Positions 1 to 6,548 of a DNA stretch of 9,950 nucleotides are shown here, piece by piece (the stretch's first letter is position 1; each line of letters begins with the position of its first letter). The notes below the pieces were generated by a model. It was not told the origin of the DNA and did not search any database. It saw only the letters and a list, made by a program, of their open reading frames with translations. Made by a program: the position numbers and the translations under genes. The stretch comes from JANMAT01 sp031359995 (GTDB taxonomy: Bacteria; Actinomycetota; Acidimicrobiia; Acidimicrobiales; Ilumatobacteraceae): contig JANMAT010000119.1 of assembly GCA_031359995.1 (NCBI GenBank), forward strand, positions 1 through 9,950, in the 5' to 3' direction.

Positions 1-1
1 C

Positions 2-184
2 TTCCTCGCACTGGCCGCCTTGGTGGTGGCCGGGGTAGATCCGGAACGGGCGCCGACCGCCACGGGCGCCACGCCCGTACCCGCCGCCCGCGACGACCTC
101 GCGTCGCGTCGGCAGCGCCGCAACGACGAGCACGCCCTCGCCCGGTCCCGCCACCCCTCCGCGCACCGCCGCCAATCGGCGTGA
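2..184 (+). CDS. C-terminal end of an unidentified protein with a hydrophobic segment (partial)
   Basis: An open frame enters from the left edge and ends at TGA 182-184, giving 60 visible residues. It opens with a hydrophobic stretch (FLALAALVVAGV) that could be the last membrane helix of an integral membrane protein. A proline/alanine-rich linker and an Arg/His-rich hydrophilic tail follow, as expected for a cytoplasmic C-terminus under the positive-inside rule. I do not recognise a family. Support comes from the open frame, its G/C-rich third positions, and the strong hairpin 8 bases after the stop. The opposite strand here offers nothing better. The start lies outside the window, so the frame could still be fortuitous. 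Confidence 0.45.
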   Translation, partial: FLALAALVVAGVDPERAPTATGATPVPAARDDLASRRQRRNDEHALARSRHPSAHRRQSA

Positions 185-192
185 CCGCCGGT

Positions 193-236
193 TCTGGGAC
201 GGATCGGCGTCACCGGTGGCGCTGATCGGTCCCAGA
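193..236. terminator. 19-bp hairpin between convergent genes, likely bidirectional terminator
   Basis: TCTGGGAC (193-200) pairs with GTCCCAGA (229-236). After one G-G mismatch (201/228), bases 202-212 pair with 217-227, including two G-T pairs, and close on a CCGG loop (213-216). It lies between the partial gene ending at 184 on the plus strand and the Nudix gene ending at 266 on the minus strand, where a shared terminator is expected. There is no T-run on either side, as is common for terminators in high-GC actinobacteria. Confidence 0.75.
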
Positions 237-265
237 GAGCACGAGCCGCCGGCACCCTCACGGAC

Positions 266-748
266 CTAGTAGCCGGCCGACAGCCGGGCTAGCGCGGCGA
301 TGGCGCCGGCCGCCTCGGCCATCAACGGCGGCAACGAGCCGGCGGCGAACCAGGCGGCCTCGGCGATCTCGACCGACGCCGGCGCCGCGGGTGCCGACCC
401 GGTGACCGGGCGCGCCGCGAACACGACGTCGACGCGCCGCGTGGGCGCATCGACCACCACCGCTGGTTCGCCCACCACCTCGATGGCGAGGCCAACCTCT
501 TCGCGCGCTTCGCGCACCACGGCGTCGACCGGATGCTCGCCCCGCTTCACCAGGCCGCCGGGCAGTCCCCAGCCGGTCTTGTACGAGTGACGCACGAGCA
601 GCAGCGCGCCGGCCTCGTCGCGCACCACGGCCACGGCGCCCACCGAGTGCAGCGGCGCCACCCGGTGCACGACGAACCGTTGCCCCCGTTCGGGGAGCCG
701 CCGGAACACGGCGAGTGACGCGCGGTGCAGTTGCTCGGCGACGCTCAC
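266..748 (-). CDS. Nudix (MutT-family) hydrolase
   Basis: This 160-residue protein is a Nudix hydrolase, a family that cleaves nucleoside diphosphates linked to another moiety (dNTPs, NADH, sugar nucleotides, capped or polyphosphate substrates) using a divalent metal. The Nudix box is clear at about residues 64-87: GWGLPGG leads into VKRGEHPVDAVV and then REAREEVGL, matching GX5EX7REUXEEXGU with the metal-binding glutamates present. A strand with VGAVAVVRDEAG precedes it, as usual. The length is typical of a single-domain Nudix enzyme, and the substrate cannot be told from sequence. Two adjacent GTG codons could start it. I prefer 746-748 because GAGG then sits six bases upstream and because its GTGA overlaps the TGA stop of the upstream phosphatase gene, which suggests translational coupling. 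The gene ends at TAG 266-268. Confidence 0.87.
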   Translation of the reverse strand: MSVAEQLHRASLAVFRRLPERGQRFVVHRVAPLHSVGAVAVVRDEAGALLLVRHSYKTGWGLPGGLVKRGEHPVDAVVREAREEVGLAIEVVGEPAVVVDAPTRRVDVVFAARPVTGSAPAAPASVEIAEAAWFAAGSLPPLMAEAAGAIAALARLSAGY

Positions 749-1497
749 CACCCACCTCGGGCGGCGACCAGGTCGGCGTGCAGCGCCGGGGTGGCCCCGG
801 CCACCGGCGTGCGCCGGGCCAAGTGCTGGCGCGGTGCCAACGACCGGCCCTGGGCGTCGCTCACCGATCCGCCGGCCTCTCGCAGCACGAGCGCACCGGC
901 CAGGTAGTCCCACACCCCGTGAGCGTCGGGCGAGCAGTCGACGAAGCCGTCGGTGGTGCCGTCGGCGACGGCGCACAGATCGAGCGCGGCCGCGCCCAGG
1001 GCCCGGAACTGGCCCCAGCCCAGGTGCCGCGGCGGCAGACCCGACAGCGACACGAGCGCGTCGCCCAGCACCGAACAGCCCGACGTGCGGATGGCCCGGG
1101 CGTCGCGGGTGGCACCCCCGCCCCTCGTGGCCCGGTAGCGCACGCCGGTGGCCAGGTTGACCACGACCGCGGCCAGCGGCCCCTCGGCGTCGACCGCGGC
1201 GACCGAGCACGCGAACCACGGCAGGCGCCGATGGGCGTTGGTGGAACCGTCGAGCGGGTCGAGCGCCACCCACACCGGCGCGTCGGGGCGGCGGTCGCCG
1301 CTCTCCTCGGACACCACGCCGAACCCGGCCCGATCGAGCACGGCCAGCGCGGCGGCATCGGCGGTGAGATCGGACCGGTACTGGGTGGCCCGCAGCCCAC
1401 TGGGCCCCCACTCGGTGGCCGAGCCGAGCGCGGCGGCCACCGCGTCAGCCGTCGCGTCGAGCACGCCGAGGACCTCGGCGGCCCGGTCGCCGGTCAC
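745..1497 (-). CDS. Inositol monophosphatase-family phosphatase
   Basis: The 250-residue protein carries all three signatures of the Mg-dependent inositol monophosphatase superfamily. These are a SEES glutamate pair (about residues 63-66), WVALDPLDGSTN (about 76-87, the DPxDGT/S metal site), and WDYLAGALVLREAGG (about 196-210). The family dephosphorylates myo-inositol phosphates, histidinol phosphate, fructose-1,6-bisphosphate or 3'-phosphoadenosine 5'-phosphate, and these motifs do not separate the substrates. The length is normal. The start is GTG 1495-1497 (MTGDRAAEV), the last reasonable in-frame start before the first helix. No good Shine-Dalgarno precedes it, so the exact start is less certain than the identity. 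The gene overlaps the Nudix gene by four bases, and the two probably form one transcript driven from the divergent spacer at 1498-1578. Confidence 0.87.
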   Translation of the reverse strand: MTGDRAAEVLGVLDATADAVAAALGSATEWGPSGLRATQYRSDLTADAAALAVLDRAGFGVVSEESGDRRPDAPVWVALDPLDGSTNAHRRLPWFACSVAAVDAEGPLAAVVVNLATGVRYRATRGGGATRDARAIRTSGCSVLGDALVSLSGLPPRHLGWGQFRALGAAALDLCAVADGTTDGFVDCSPDAHGVWDYLAGALVLREAGGSVSDAQGRSLAPRQHLARRTPVAGATPALHADLVAARGGW

Positions 1498-1527
1498 GGG
1501 AGCGCATCCATGCGTCGCACGGACGCC

Positions 1528-1533
1528 ACGGTA
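1528..1533 (-). promoter_or_regulatory. Possible -10 element (TACCGT) for the phosphatase-Nudix unit
   Basis: Read on the minus strand, TACCGT fits the actinobacterial TAnnnT -10 pattern and would start transcription near 1521, about 24 bases before the GTG at 1497. No convincing -35 was found. The 81-bp spacer between the two divergent genes holds no other recognisable site apart from the ribosome binding site of the plus-strand gene. Confidence 0.25.
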
Positions 1534-1562
1534 GTGGCAGGCTGTGGTCTTCAACCGAGCTT

Positions 1563-1569
1563 GGAGGAA
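1563..1569 (+). promoter_or_regulatory. Ribosome binding site that sets the start at 1579
   Basis: GGAGGAA lies nine bases before GTG 1579. It favours that start over an upstream in-frame ATG at 1510, which would add 23 unlikely residues and overlap the divergent promoter region. Confidence 0.7.
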
Positions 1570-1578
1570 CGGACCCGC

Positions 1579-2160
1579 GTGGCCGCCATCGATGTTCCTG
1601 GCTTCGTCGCCGACCTCAAGGACCACGCCGTCGAGCACGGCTTCCACGTCCACGACGAGCGCCACTTCGTGGAGACCTACTCCCTGCGCCAGGCGTGGGA
1701 GGTCGATCTGCACCCCGAAGAGGCGTGCAACGGGCCCATCGACCTGCACCTGTCCCTCGAGGTCGACCCGCGCGTCCTGCTCGCCTTCGAGGACGAGGTC
1801 GAAAAGCTCGAGGACCCCGAGGACCCCGCGCCCGACGGCTACCTGTTCCAGCTGATCTTCACCTGGACCCTTCCGCCCCTGCCCACGCCGCCCAACCTGC
1901 TGGTGCTGGCCACCGAGCTGGCCGGCATCGGCGGCGTCGAACTGCCCATCGAGGTGTCGGCCATCGACACCATCCCCGCCGTCACCACCGACGAGGCGGC
2001 CGAGCGCACCCTCTCGCTGACCGCCAAGGTCGACGTGCCCCTCGGCAAGATCCTCCAGGGCGAAGAGATGTTGTGCGACGTGCTGGACCGGTGTCGGTCG
2101 GCCAGCCTGTTCCTCCTCGAGCAATCCCCGGTCTGGGGCATCGGGGACGACGAACCGTGA
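1579..2160 (+). CDS. Conserved-looking hypothetical protein, 193 aa
   Basis: I do not recognise this protein. It begins MAAIDVPGFVADLKDHAVEH, has no signal peptide or membrane helix, and is rich in Asp, Glu and Leu, so it should be a soluble cytosolic protein. An acidic patch (EDEVEKLEDPEDPAPDG, about residues 73-89) separates an N-terminal region rich in His and aromatic residues from a C-terminal region with a strand-like stretch (FQLIFTWTLPPLPTPPNLLVLA). No catalytic or metal motif stands out. The frame is well supported: it is open throughout, third positions are G/C-rich, and GGAGGAA is well placed before the GTG. It diverges from the phosphatase gene and is followed, after 49 bases, by the acidic small-protein gene on the same strand. 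A nucleotide-binding or regulatory role cannot be argued from what is visible. Confidence 0.8.
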   Translation: MAAIDVPGFVADLKDHAVEHGFHVHDERHFVETYSLRQAWEVDLHPEEACNGPIDLHLSLEVDPRVLLAFEDEVEKLEDPEDPAPDGYLFQLIFTWTLPPLPTPPNLLVLATELAGIGGVELPIEVSAIDTIPAVTTDEAAERTLSLTAKVDVPLGKILQGEEMLCDVLDRCRSASLFLLEQSPVWGIGDDEP

Positions 2161-2166
2161 GCCGCC

Positions 2167-2172
2167 TAGGCT
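2167..2172 (+). promoter_or_regulatory. Candidate -10 element (TAGGCT) for the acidic protein-ureohydrolase pair
   Basis: TAGGCT matches TAnnnT and lies just after the stop of the preceding gene (2160). It would give a start site near 2179 and a leader of about 31 bases containing the GAAAGG ribosome binding site (2193-2198) before ATG 2210. No clear -35 was identified. The leader looks too short for a riboswitch. Confidence 0.35.
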
Positions 2173-2209
2173 CACCCCTGCCCATCACCACCGAAAGGCA
2201 CCGGTTCGC

Positions 2210-2479
2210 ATGAACGTCCGCGAGCTCCTCGACATCCTGAAGGACTACCCCGCCGACACCGAAGTCGAGCTGGCCATCGTCGCCCCGGTGGAAGACGACG
2301 ATCAGATCTCCGTCGACCGCTACCAGGTCGACGGCGTGCTGCCCTGGGACGATGATGAAGACGGCGATGGCCCGGTGATCTGGCTCGTCGGTGGTGAAGA
2401 GGACGACGTCGACTCGTTCCTCGACGCCGTCGAAGGCGACGAGGACGACGACGCCCCCGACGACGTCGCCGACGGCTGA
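2210..2479 (+). CDS. Small, highly acidic hypothetical protein, 89 aa
   Basis: About 33 of 89 residues are Asp or Glu and only three are Lys or Arg, so the protein is strongly negative. The N-terminus MNVRELLDILKDYPADTEVE resembles a motif I know from many small phage and bacterial hypothetical proteins (a short helix, then a K-x-Y/F-P-x-D/E-x-E-V turn into a strand). A middle section, VIWLVGG, looks like a beta strand. The last 30 residues are a mostly acidic, probably disordered tail. The start ATG 2210 has GAAAGG eleven bases upstream. It ends 31 bases before the ureohydrolase gene, and the two are probably co-transcribed. A binding-partner, inhibitor or DNA-mimic role would be speculation. 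Confidence 0.75.
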   Translation: MNVRELLDILKDYPADTEVELAIVAPVEDDDQISVDRYQVDGVLPWDDDEDGDGPVIWLVGGEEDDVDSFLDAVEGDEDDDAPDDVADG

Positions 2480-2510
2480 ACCCCGCGCCGATGCTCAGGG
2501 AACGTCGCTG

Positions 2511-3557
2511 ATGTCGGGCGATCACCACGACGACCGGCCCGAGCGCGAGCTGCCGCCGGGCATGCGCGAGCAGCTCGAGCTGGGCTACGTGTTCGGCGGG
2601 CTGTCCACCTTCGGCCAGCGGCCGTTCCTGACCGAACCCGAGCAGCTCGACTCGTGGCAGCCCGACGTCGCCATCGTCGGCGCACCGTTCGACATCGCCA
2701 CCACCAACCGGGCCGGGGCCCGGTTCGGTCCGCGCGCCATCCGGGCCAACGCCTACGAACCGGGCACGTACCACCTCGACCTCGGCATCGAGATCTTCGA
2801 CTGGCTCGAAGTGGTCGACTTCGGCGACGCCTACTGCCCCCACGGCCAGACCGAGGTCGGCCACGCCAACATCAAGGCCAAGGTGGCCGAGGTCGCCCGC
2901 CGCGGCATCATCCCCGTCATCCTCGGCGGCGACCACTCCATCACCTGGCCGGCCGCCACCGCGGTGGCCGAGGCGCGCGGTTGGGGCAACGTGGGCATCG
3001 TCCACTTCGACGCCCACGCCGACACCGCCGACATCATCGACGGCAACCTCGCCTCCCACGGCACACCGATGCGCCGCCTCATCGAGTCGGGCGCGGTGCA
3101 GGGGAAGAACTTCGTGCAGGTCGGCCTGCGCGGGTACTGGCCGCCCCAGGACGTGTTCGAGTGGATGCGGGCCCAGGGCATGCGCTGGCACCTCATGAAC
3201 GAGATCTGGGAGCGCGGCATCCACGCCGTCATCGACGACGCCGTGGCCGAAGCGCTCGACGGCGCCGACTTCCTGTACCTGTCGGTCGACATCGACGTGC
3301 TCGATCCCGGCTTCGCTCCGGGCACGGGAACCCCCGAGCCGGGCGGCATGAGCCCCGTCGACCTGCTGCGCATCGTGCGCCGCCTGGCGCGCGAGACGAA
3401 CCTGGTGGCCATGGACGTGGTCGAGGTGGCGCCGGCCTACGACGTGGCCGACAACACCATCAACAACGCCCATCGCATCGTGTTCGAGGCCATGGCCGGC
3501 ATGGCCGCCCGCAAGCGCGACGCCGCCGGGGGCACCGCCGGCATCCCGGGCCGCTGA
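2511..3557 (+). CDS. Agmatinase/arginase (ureohydrolase) family enzyme
   Basis: This 348-residue cytosolic enzyme belongs to the binuclear Mn-dependent ureohydrolase family, which hydrolyses a guanidino group to release urea. Members include agmatinase (agmatine to putrescine), arginase, guanidinobutyrase, formiminoglutamase and guanidine hydrolase. Visible motifs are ARFGPRAIR (about 70-78), GGDHS with metal ligand His142, DAHAD with Asp167, His169 and Asp171, and SVDIDVLDP with Asp260 and Asp262, running into PGTGTPEPGG (about 270-279). Glu305 in EVAP is the usual late active-site glutamate. It is longer than a typical agmatinase of about 310 residues because of an extra N-terminal segment of some 45 residues, so agmatinase is the default name rather than a proven activity. 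ATG 2511 is preceded by AGGGA with nine bases spacing. No transporter or polyamine genes lie nearby to fix the substrate. Confidence 0.88.
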   Translation: MSGDHHDDRPERELPPGMREQLELGYVFGGLSTFGQRPFLTEPEQLDSWQPDVAIVGAPFDIATTNRAGARFGPRAIRANAYEPGTYHLDLGIEIFDWLEVVDFGDAYCPHGQTEVGHANIKAKVAEVARRGIIPVILGGDHSITWPAATAVAEARGWGNVGIVHFDAHADTADIIDGNLASHGTPMRRLIESGAVQGKNFVQVGLRGYWPPQDVFEWMRAQGMRWHLMNEIWERGIHAVIDDAVAEALDGADFLYLSVDIDVLDPGFAPGTGTPEPGGMSPVDLLRIVRRLARETNLVAMDVVEVAPAYDVADNTINNAHRIVFEAMAGMAARKRDAAGGTAGIPGR

Positions 3558-3572
3558 CCCGCCCCGCTCCGA

Positions 3573-4568
3573 TCAGAGCTTGGCCACGGTGAGCACCGCG
3601 GCGGCGTGGCGGTACACCATGGTGCCCGGCACTCGGTCGGGCAGCTCCACGATGAACGCGGTGCCGTCGGCGCGCAGGCCGTTGTTGAACTGCGTCGCCG
3701 TACCCGTGTACGTGCCGCCGCTCGGCTGCTCGAGCTTCTGGGTCACCACCTGGGCGTAGGTCTGGTAGATCGTCGAGTCGTGACCACCGGGAGCGACCTC
3801 GTCGAGGTCCTGGTGGTACCAGATCGTGATGAGCGGATTGACCCGCTGCAGCAGGGCGACCATGGCCTGGGTCTCGGGTTCCGACGCCGGACCCGGGCCG
3901 GCGTACTGCCAGTTGCCTGGCCCGCCGATGGGCCCCCAGTTCTTCGGGAAGTTCCGGTTGAGGTCGACGCCGTGGGCGTTGTGGCGCTGGTTCAGCGCGG
4001 TGCCATCGGGGTTCATGGTCGGCACCAGCCACAGGTCGACACCGGGAGGCACCGGCAGCGAGCGCAGCTTGTCGACGATGCGGGCGCCGTCGTCCTCGTC
4101 GCCGTGGATGACGCCCACGATCATCACCGGCGTGCCGCCGGGCGTGCCCCGCTCGATGGCGGTGATCGGCCGACCCTGCACCGAGGTGCCGATGGCGATC
4201 TCCTGCACCACCGACGTGTCGGTGCCCGTACGGGTCGCCGGCGTGCCACCCGAAACCCAGATGCCGAGGCTGCCCGCGGTCTGCTCGGCCACGATGCCGT
4301 CGGCGGTCAGCCCGTGGGCCGCCTGGTAGGTGCGCACCAGAATGCCGGTGGAGAAGCCGAAGAAGTCGTCGGGGGTGATGGTGTAGCCCTGATCGGCCAG
4401 CGTCTGCTCCAGGCACCGCACGGGCGCGCCCGAGCTGCCCCACCGCAGCGGCCGGTCGATGGTGCACGTGGCCGCACCCGCCGAGGGCGCCCCGGCGCCC
4501 GACACCACGCTCACGGTCGCCAGCAGCGCCAGCGCCGCGACCACGCTCACCCCACGTGCAGGACCCAT
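3573..4568 (-). CDS. Secreted M14-type zinc carboxypeptidase with N-terminal peptidoglycan-binding domain
   Basis: The 331-residue protein starts with a signal peptide (positive n-region MGPAR, hydrophobic core about 7-22, small-residue cleavage region near 30-33). Residues about 40-100 form a PG_binding_1-like domain (LRWGSSGAPVRCLEQTL ... GYTITPDDFFG ... YQAAHGLTADGIV), with Cys35 and Cys52 available for a disulfide. The rest is an M14 metallopeptidase. The HGDE motif supplies zinc ligands His155 and Glu158, NPDG and LNRNFP (about 203-208) bind substrate, His252 (WYHQ) is the likely third zinc ligand, and Glu308 in FIVELP is the catalytic glutamate. The combination suggests an enzyme that trims peptidoglycan stem peptides outside the membrane, related to MpaA-type gamma-D-glutamyl-diaminopimelate peptidases. 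A general carboxypeptidase is the alternative. It ends 15 bases from the convergent ureohydrolase gene. ATG 4568 was chosen because it keeps the basic n-region; a GTG seven codons in is possible. Confidence 0.87.
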   Translation of the reverse strand: MGPARGVSVVAALALLATVSVVSGAGAPSAGAATCTIDRPLRWGSSGAPVRCLEQTLADQGYTITPDDFFGFSTGILVRTYQAAHGLTADGIVAEQTAGSLGIWVSGGTPATRTGTDTSVVQEIAIGTSVQGRPITAIERGTPGGTPVMIVGVIHGDEDDGARIVDKLRSLPVPPGVDLWLVPTMNPDGTALNQRHNAHGVDLNRNFPKNWGPIGGPGNWQYAGPGPASEPETQAMVALLQRVNPLITIWYHQDLDEVAPGGHDSTIYQTYAQVVTQKLEQPSGGTYTGTATQFNNGLRADGTAFIVELPDRVPGTMVYRHAAAVLTVAKL

Positions 4569-4577
4569 CGGGTGACC

Positions 4578-4583
4578 ACGCTA
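4578..4583 (-). promoter_or_regulatory. Candidate -10 element (TAGCGT) for the carboxypeptidase
   Basis: On the minus strand TAGCGT fits TAnnnT and ends nine bases before ATG 4568, so the transcript would have almost no leader. This agrees with the lack of a clear Shine-Dalgarno before that ATG. Confidence 0.35.
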
Positions 4584-4588
4584 CCGGT

Positions 4589-4609
4589 GTCGGGCGTCGG
4601 GCGTCGGGC
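4589..4609. repeat. Three tandem copies of GTCGGGC in a divergent promoter region
   Basis: The heptamer GTCGGGC is repeated exactly three times and followed by the related GGTCGTCGG. It lies in the 80-bp spacer between the divergent carboxypeptidase and desaturase genes, upstream of both candidate -10 elements, so it could be a regulator binding site or simply a replication-slippage tract. Confidence 0.6.
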
Positions 4610-4637
4610 GGTCGTCGGCCCCCTCGAGCGCGACCAG

Positions 4638-4643
4638 TAGTGT
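4638..4643 (+). promoter_or_regulatory. Candidate -10 element (TAGTGT) for a leaderless desaturase transcript
   Basis: TAGTGT is followed by seven bases and then GTG 4651, the spacing expected when transcription begins at the start codon itself. No Shine-Dalgarno is present upstream of either GTG 4648 or GTG 4651. No clear -35 was found. Confidence 0.4.
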
Positions 4644-4650
4644 CGGCGTG

Positions 4651-5607
4651 GTGGCTGCCACGATGCTGCCCGAGCCCGAGCTGCTCACCGTCCCCGACCC
4701 GGCCGGTGCGATCCTGCCGTCGGGCCGGCCCCGACCCTCGCTGCGCGACGAGCTCCGTCGCATCCCGTCGGTGCGCAACGCCGCCTCGGTGCTCAGCTGC
4801 TGGGTGCAGACCGTCGGCATCCTCGTGGCTGCGGCCGCACTGCACCACCCGCTGGGTTGGGTCCTGGCCTTCGTGCTCATGGGTCGCGCCCACGCCCAGC
4901 TCGCCGCGCTGATGCACGAGGCGGCCCACCGCCTGCTGTTCGCCAACCGACGGGCCAACGACGTCGTCGGACGCTGGTTCCTGGGCTACCCGAGCTTCAC
5001 CAACGTCGACGGCTACCGGCGGGTGCACATGGCCCACCACCGCGAGGAGTTCGGGCCCGAGGAGCCCGACCTCGCGCTGTACGCCGGCTATCCCATCACC
5101 CCGGCCTCGCTGCGTCGCAAGCTCGGACGCGACGCGACCGGCCGCACCGGCTGGAAGCTGCTGCGGGCCCAGGTCGCCGGCTGGCGCTCCCCCGACCCCC
5201 GCAGCCGCCGCACCCTGCGCCGCATCCTCGCCGTACAGCTCGTGATGGCCGTGGCCGCCACCGTCGCCGGCTACCCGCTCTTCTACTGGCTGCTGTGGCT
5301 GGCGCCGTACCTGACGGTGTGGCGGGTGATCAACCGCCTGCGGTCCATCGCCGAGCACGGCGGCATGGAGCGCTCGGACGACCGCCGCCGCACGACCCAC
5401 AGCGTCCGCCAGCACGTGTGGAGCCGCAGCATCCTGGTGCCGTACTGGATCGGCTGGCACCTGGCCCACCACTGCGACAGCGGCATCCCCATGCGGAACC
5501 TGCCCCGTTTCCATCGCGAGCTGGTGCGCTCGGGCTACGTCACCCCCGCCCTCGAACACCCCTCCTACCTGGCTCTGTGGCGCAAGCTCGCCTCCCGGGC
5601 CAGGTGA
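4651..5607 (+). CDS. Membrane fatty-acid desaturase family protein
   Basis: The 318-residue protein has the histidine boxes of the membrane di-iron desaturase/hydroxylase family: HEAAH (about 89-93), HMAHH (about 126-130) and HLAHH (about 270-274). It also has the usual SIAEHG element (about 232-237) and a late histidine in NLPRFHREL. Hydrophobic segments at roughly 48-65, 69-88 and 192-225 give the expected membrane hairpins, with the His boxes on the cytoplasmic side. Such enzymes use O2 and an electron donor to insert double bonds into acyl chains or to modify carotenoids, and the substrate is not evident here. The first His box is HxxxH and the second and third are HxxHH, as in acyl-lipid desaturases. 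GTG 4648 and ATG 4663 are alternative starts; 4651 is preferred because of the TAGTGT spacing. No ferredoxin or reductase gene is adjacent. Confidence 0.87.
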   Translation: MAATMLPEPELLTVPDPAGAILPSGRPRPSLRDELRRIPSVRNAASVLSCWVQTVGILVAAAALHHPLGWVLAFVLMGRAHAQLAALMHEAAHRLLFANRRANDVVGRWFLGYPSFTNVDGYRRVHMAHHREEFGPEEPDLALYAGYPITPASLRRKLGRDATGRTGWKLLRAQVAGWRSPDPRSRRTLRRILAVQLVMAVAATVAGYPLFYWLLWLAPYLTVWRVINRLRSIAEHGGMERSDDRRRTTHSVRQHVWSRSILVPYWIGWHLAHHCDSGIPMRNLPRFHRELVRSGYVTPALEHPSYLALWRKLASRAR

Positions 5608-5643
5608 CGGAACCCCTTTCCCGGCACGATCACCGCGCGACGC

Positions 5644-5667
5644 TCTGACGACCCGGTCGTCGTCAGA
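5644..5667 (+). terminator. Perfect 9-bp hairpin after the desaturase gene
   Basis: TCTGACGAC (5644-5652) and GTCGTCAGA (5659-5667) form a perfect 9-bp stem with a CCGGTC loop, 36 bases after the desaturase stop. There is no T-run. It may be a U-tract-less terminator or an operator for the downstream membrane protein. The remaining spacer to 5787 holds no other structure I can name. Confidence 0.5.
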
Positions 5668-5787
5668 CGGACCGAAGGTCCCATGCAGTGGAGCCATAGG
5701 TCGTTCGGACCATGACCGATCGGCGGTGTGAGACAAGGGCCTCCTGAGCGCACGATGTGAACAAGGCAGCAAAGCAGTACGAGCAAC

Positions 5788-5793
5788 AGGAGG
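5788..5793 (+). promoter_or_regulatory. Ribosome binding site that sets the start at 5799
   Basis: A full AGGAGG lies five bases before GTG 5799. The in-frame upstream GTG at 5757 has no comparable site, so the 14 extra residues it would add are probably not translated. Confidence 0.75.
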
Positions 5794-5798
5794 CTCAA

Positions 5799-6494
5799 GT
5801 GGCTACCACACTCAACCCCACCGCCCTCGAAGGACTGGACTTCCAGACCGTCACCAAGAAGCACCGTGGGCACCTCCGCCGGGCTGCCGTCGAGTTCATC
5901 CTCGCCCTCGCCATGGCGGCCGCCGCCAGCCTGCTGCTCTGGGGCAGCTCGTTCGCCCGCACCATGGTGCACGACCAGCTGGCCGACCAGAAGATCAGCT
6001 TCCCGGTCAAGGGCACCCCGGGCATCGACCCGGTGAAGTTCCCGACGCTGCAGAAGTACGCCAGCGCTTCGGCCGACCAGCTGAACTACGTCGACAACGG
6101 CGCCGAGGCCAAGGCCTACGCCAACGACTTCATCGGCAAGCACATCGCCGACGGCGCCGCCATCGTGGACGGACAGAACTACACGTACGCCACGATGGGC
6201 GACAAGCTCACGGCACTGAAGGCGACCGCTACCGATCTGAAGGCCAAGAACGACCCCGGCTACCAGGCCGCCGCCGACAAGGTCACCGCCGTCACTGGTC
6301 AGCGTGACACCCTCTTCAAGGGCGAGACCCTGCGTGGCCTGCTCCTCTACGCCTGGGGCTGGTCGCTGGTCGGACAGATCGCCGGCATCGTGGCGATCGT
6401 CGCCTTCTTCGGTGCCGCGGTCCTGCTGGTCCTCACGGTGTGGGGATTCGTGCAGGCCAGGCGTGATCGCGCAGCCAAGGTGGCGCTGAGCTGA
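5799..6494 (+). CDS. Two-helix membrane protein of unknown function, 231 aa
   Basis: After a basic cytoplasmic N-terminus (KKHRGHLRR, about 21-29) comes a membrane helix at about 31-53. An external domain of about 120 residues follows, and then a second helix at about 183-215 ending in a basic QARRDRAAK tail, so both ends should be cytoplasmic. The external part contains HDQLADQKISFP, DNGAEAKAYANDFI and NYTYATMGDKLTAL. I recall closely similar phrases in a widespread but uncharacterised actinobacterial membrane family, often labelled hypothetical and sometimes misnamed LigA. No catalytic motif is visible. The isolated gene, strong Shine-Dalgarno and strong terminator suggest an abundant monocistronic product. 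The codon usage, with AAG, GAC, CTG and CAG strongly preferred, fits high expression. Confidence 0.85.
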   Translation: MATTLNPTALEGLDFQTVTKKHRGHLRRAAVEFILALAMAAAASLLLWGSSFARTMVHDQLADQKISFPVKGTPGIDPVKFPTLQKYASASADQLNYVDNGAEAKAYANDFIGKHIADGAAIVDGQNYTYATMGDKLTALKATATDLKAKNDPGYQAAADKVTAVTGQRDTLFKGETLRGLLLYAWGWSLVGQIAGIVAIVAFFGAAVLLVLTVWGFVQARRDRAAKVALS

Positions 6495-6510
6495 CGGATC
6501 ACCTGCGGAG

Positions 6511-6537
6511 GGGGTGGCGATCTGGGGTCGCCACCCC
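6511..6537 (+). terminator. Terminator hairpin after the membrane protein gene
   Basis: GGGGTGGCGA (6511-6520) pairs perfectly with TCGCCACCCC (6528-6537) around a TCTGGGG loop and is followed by the pyrimidine run TCTTCC. It begins 16 bases after the stop at 6494. Confidence 0.85.
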
Positions 6538-6548
6538 TCTTCCGCGTT

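Noticed and set aside
1493..1510. A five-codon minus-strand reading frame ending across the phosphatase GTG
   Set aside because: It could be a coupling leader peptide, but it has no ribosome binding site and is too short to support.
715..1578. Upstream extension of the 193-residue protein to 481 residues
   Set aside because: The extension overlaps the phosphatase gene on the other strand, has noncoding-like composition, and ignores the strong GGAGGAA before GTG 1579.
2173..2209. A guanidine or other riboswitch ahead of the acidic protein-ureohydrolase pair
   Set aside because: The likely leader is only about 31 bases, and no conserved riboswitch core was recognised.
5712..5747. A short leader peptide frame (MTDRRCETRAS) before the membrane protein gene
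   Set aside because: No ribosome binding site and no associated attenuator structure after it.
3460..5772. A 770-codon open frame on the minus strand, and similar long frames opposite or out of phase with other genes
   Set aside because: The translations are Arg/His/Gly/Ala-rich without domain motifs and cover the desaturase and carboxypeptidase genes, which have clear catalytic motifs. Long antisense frames are expected at this GC content.
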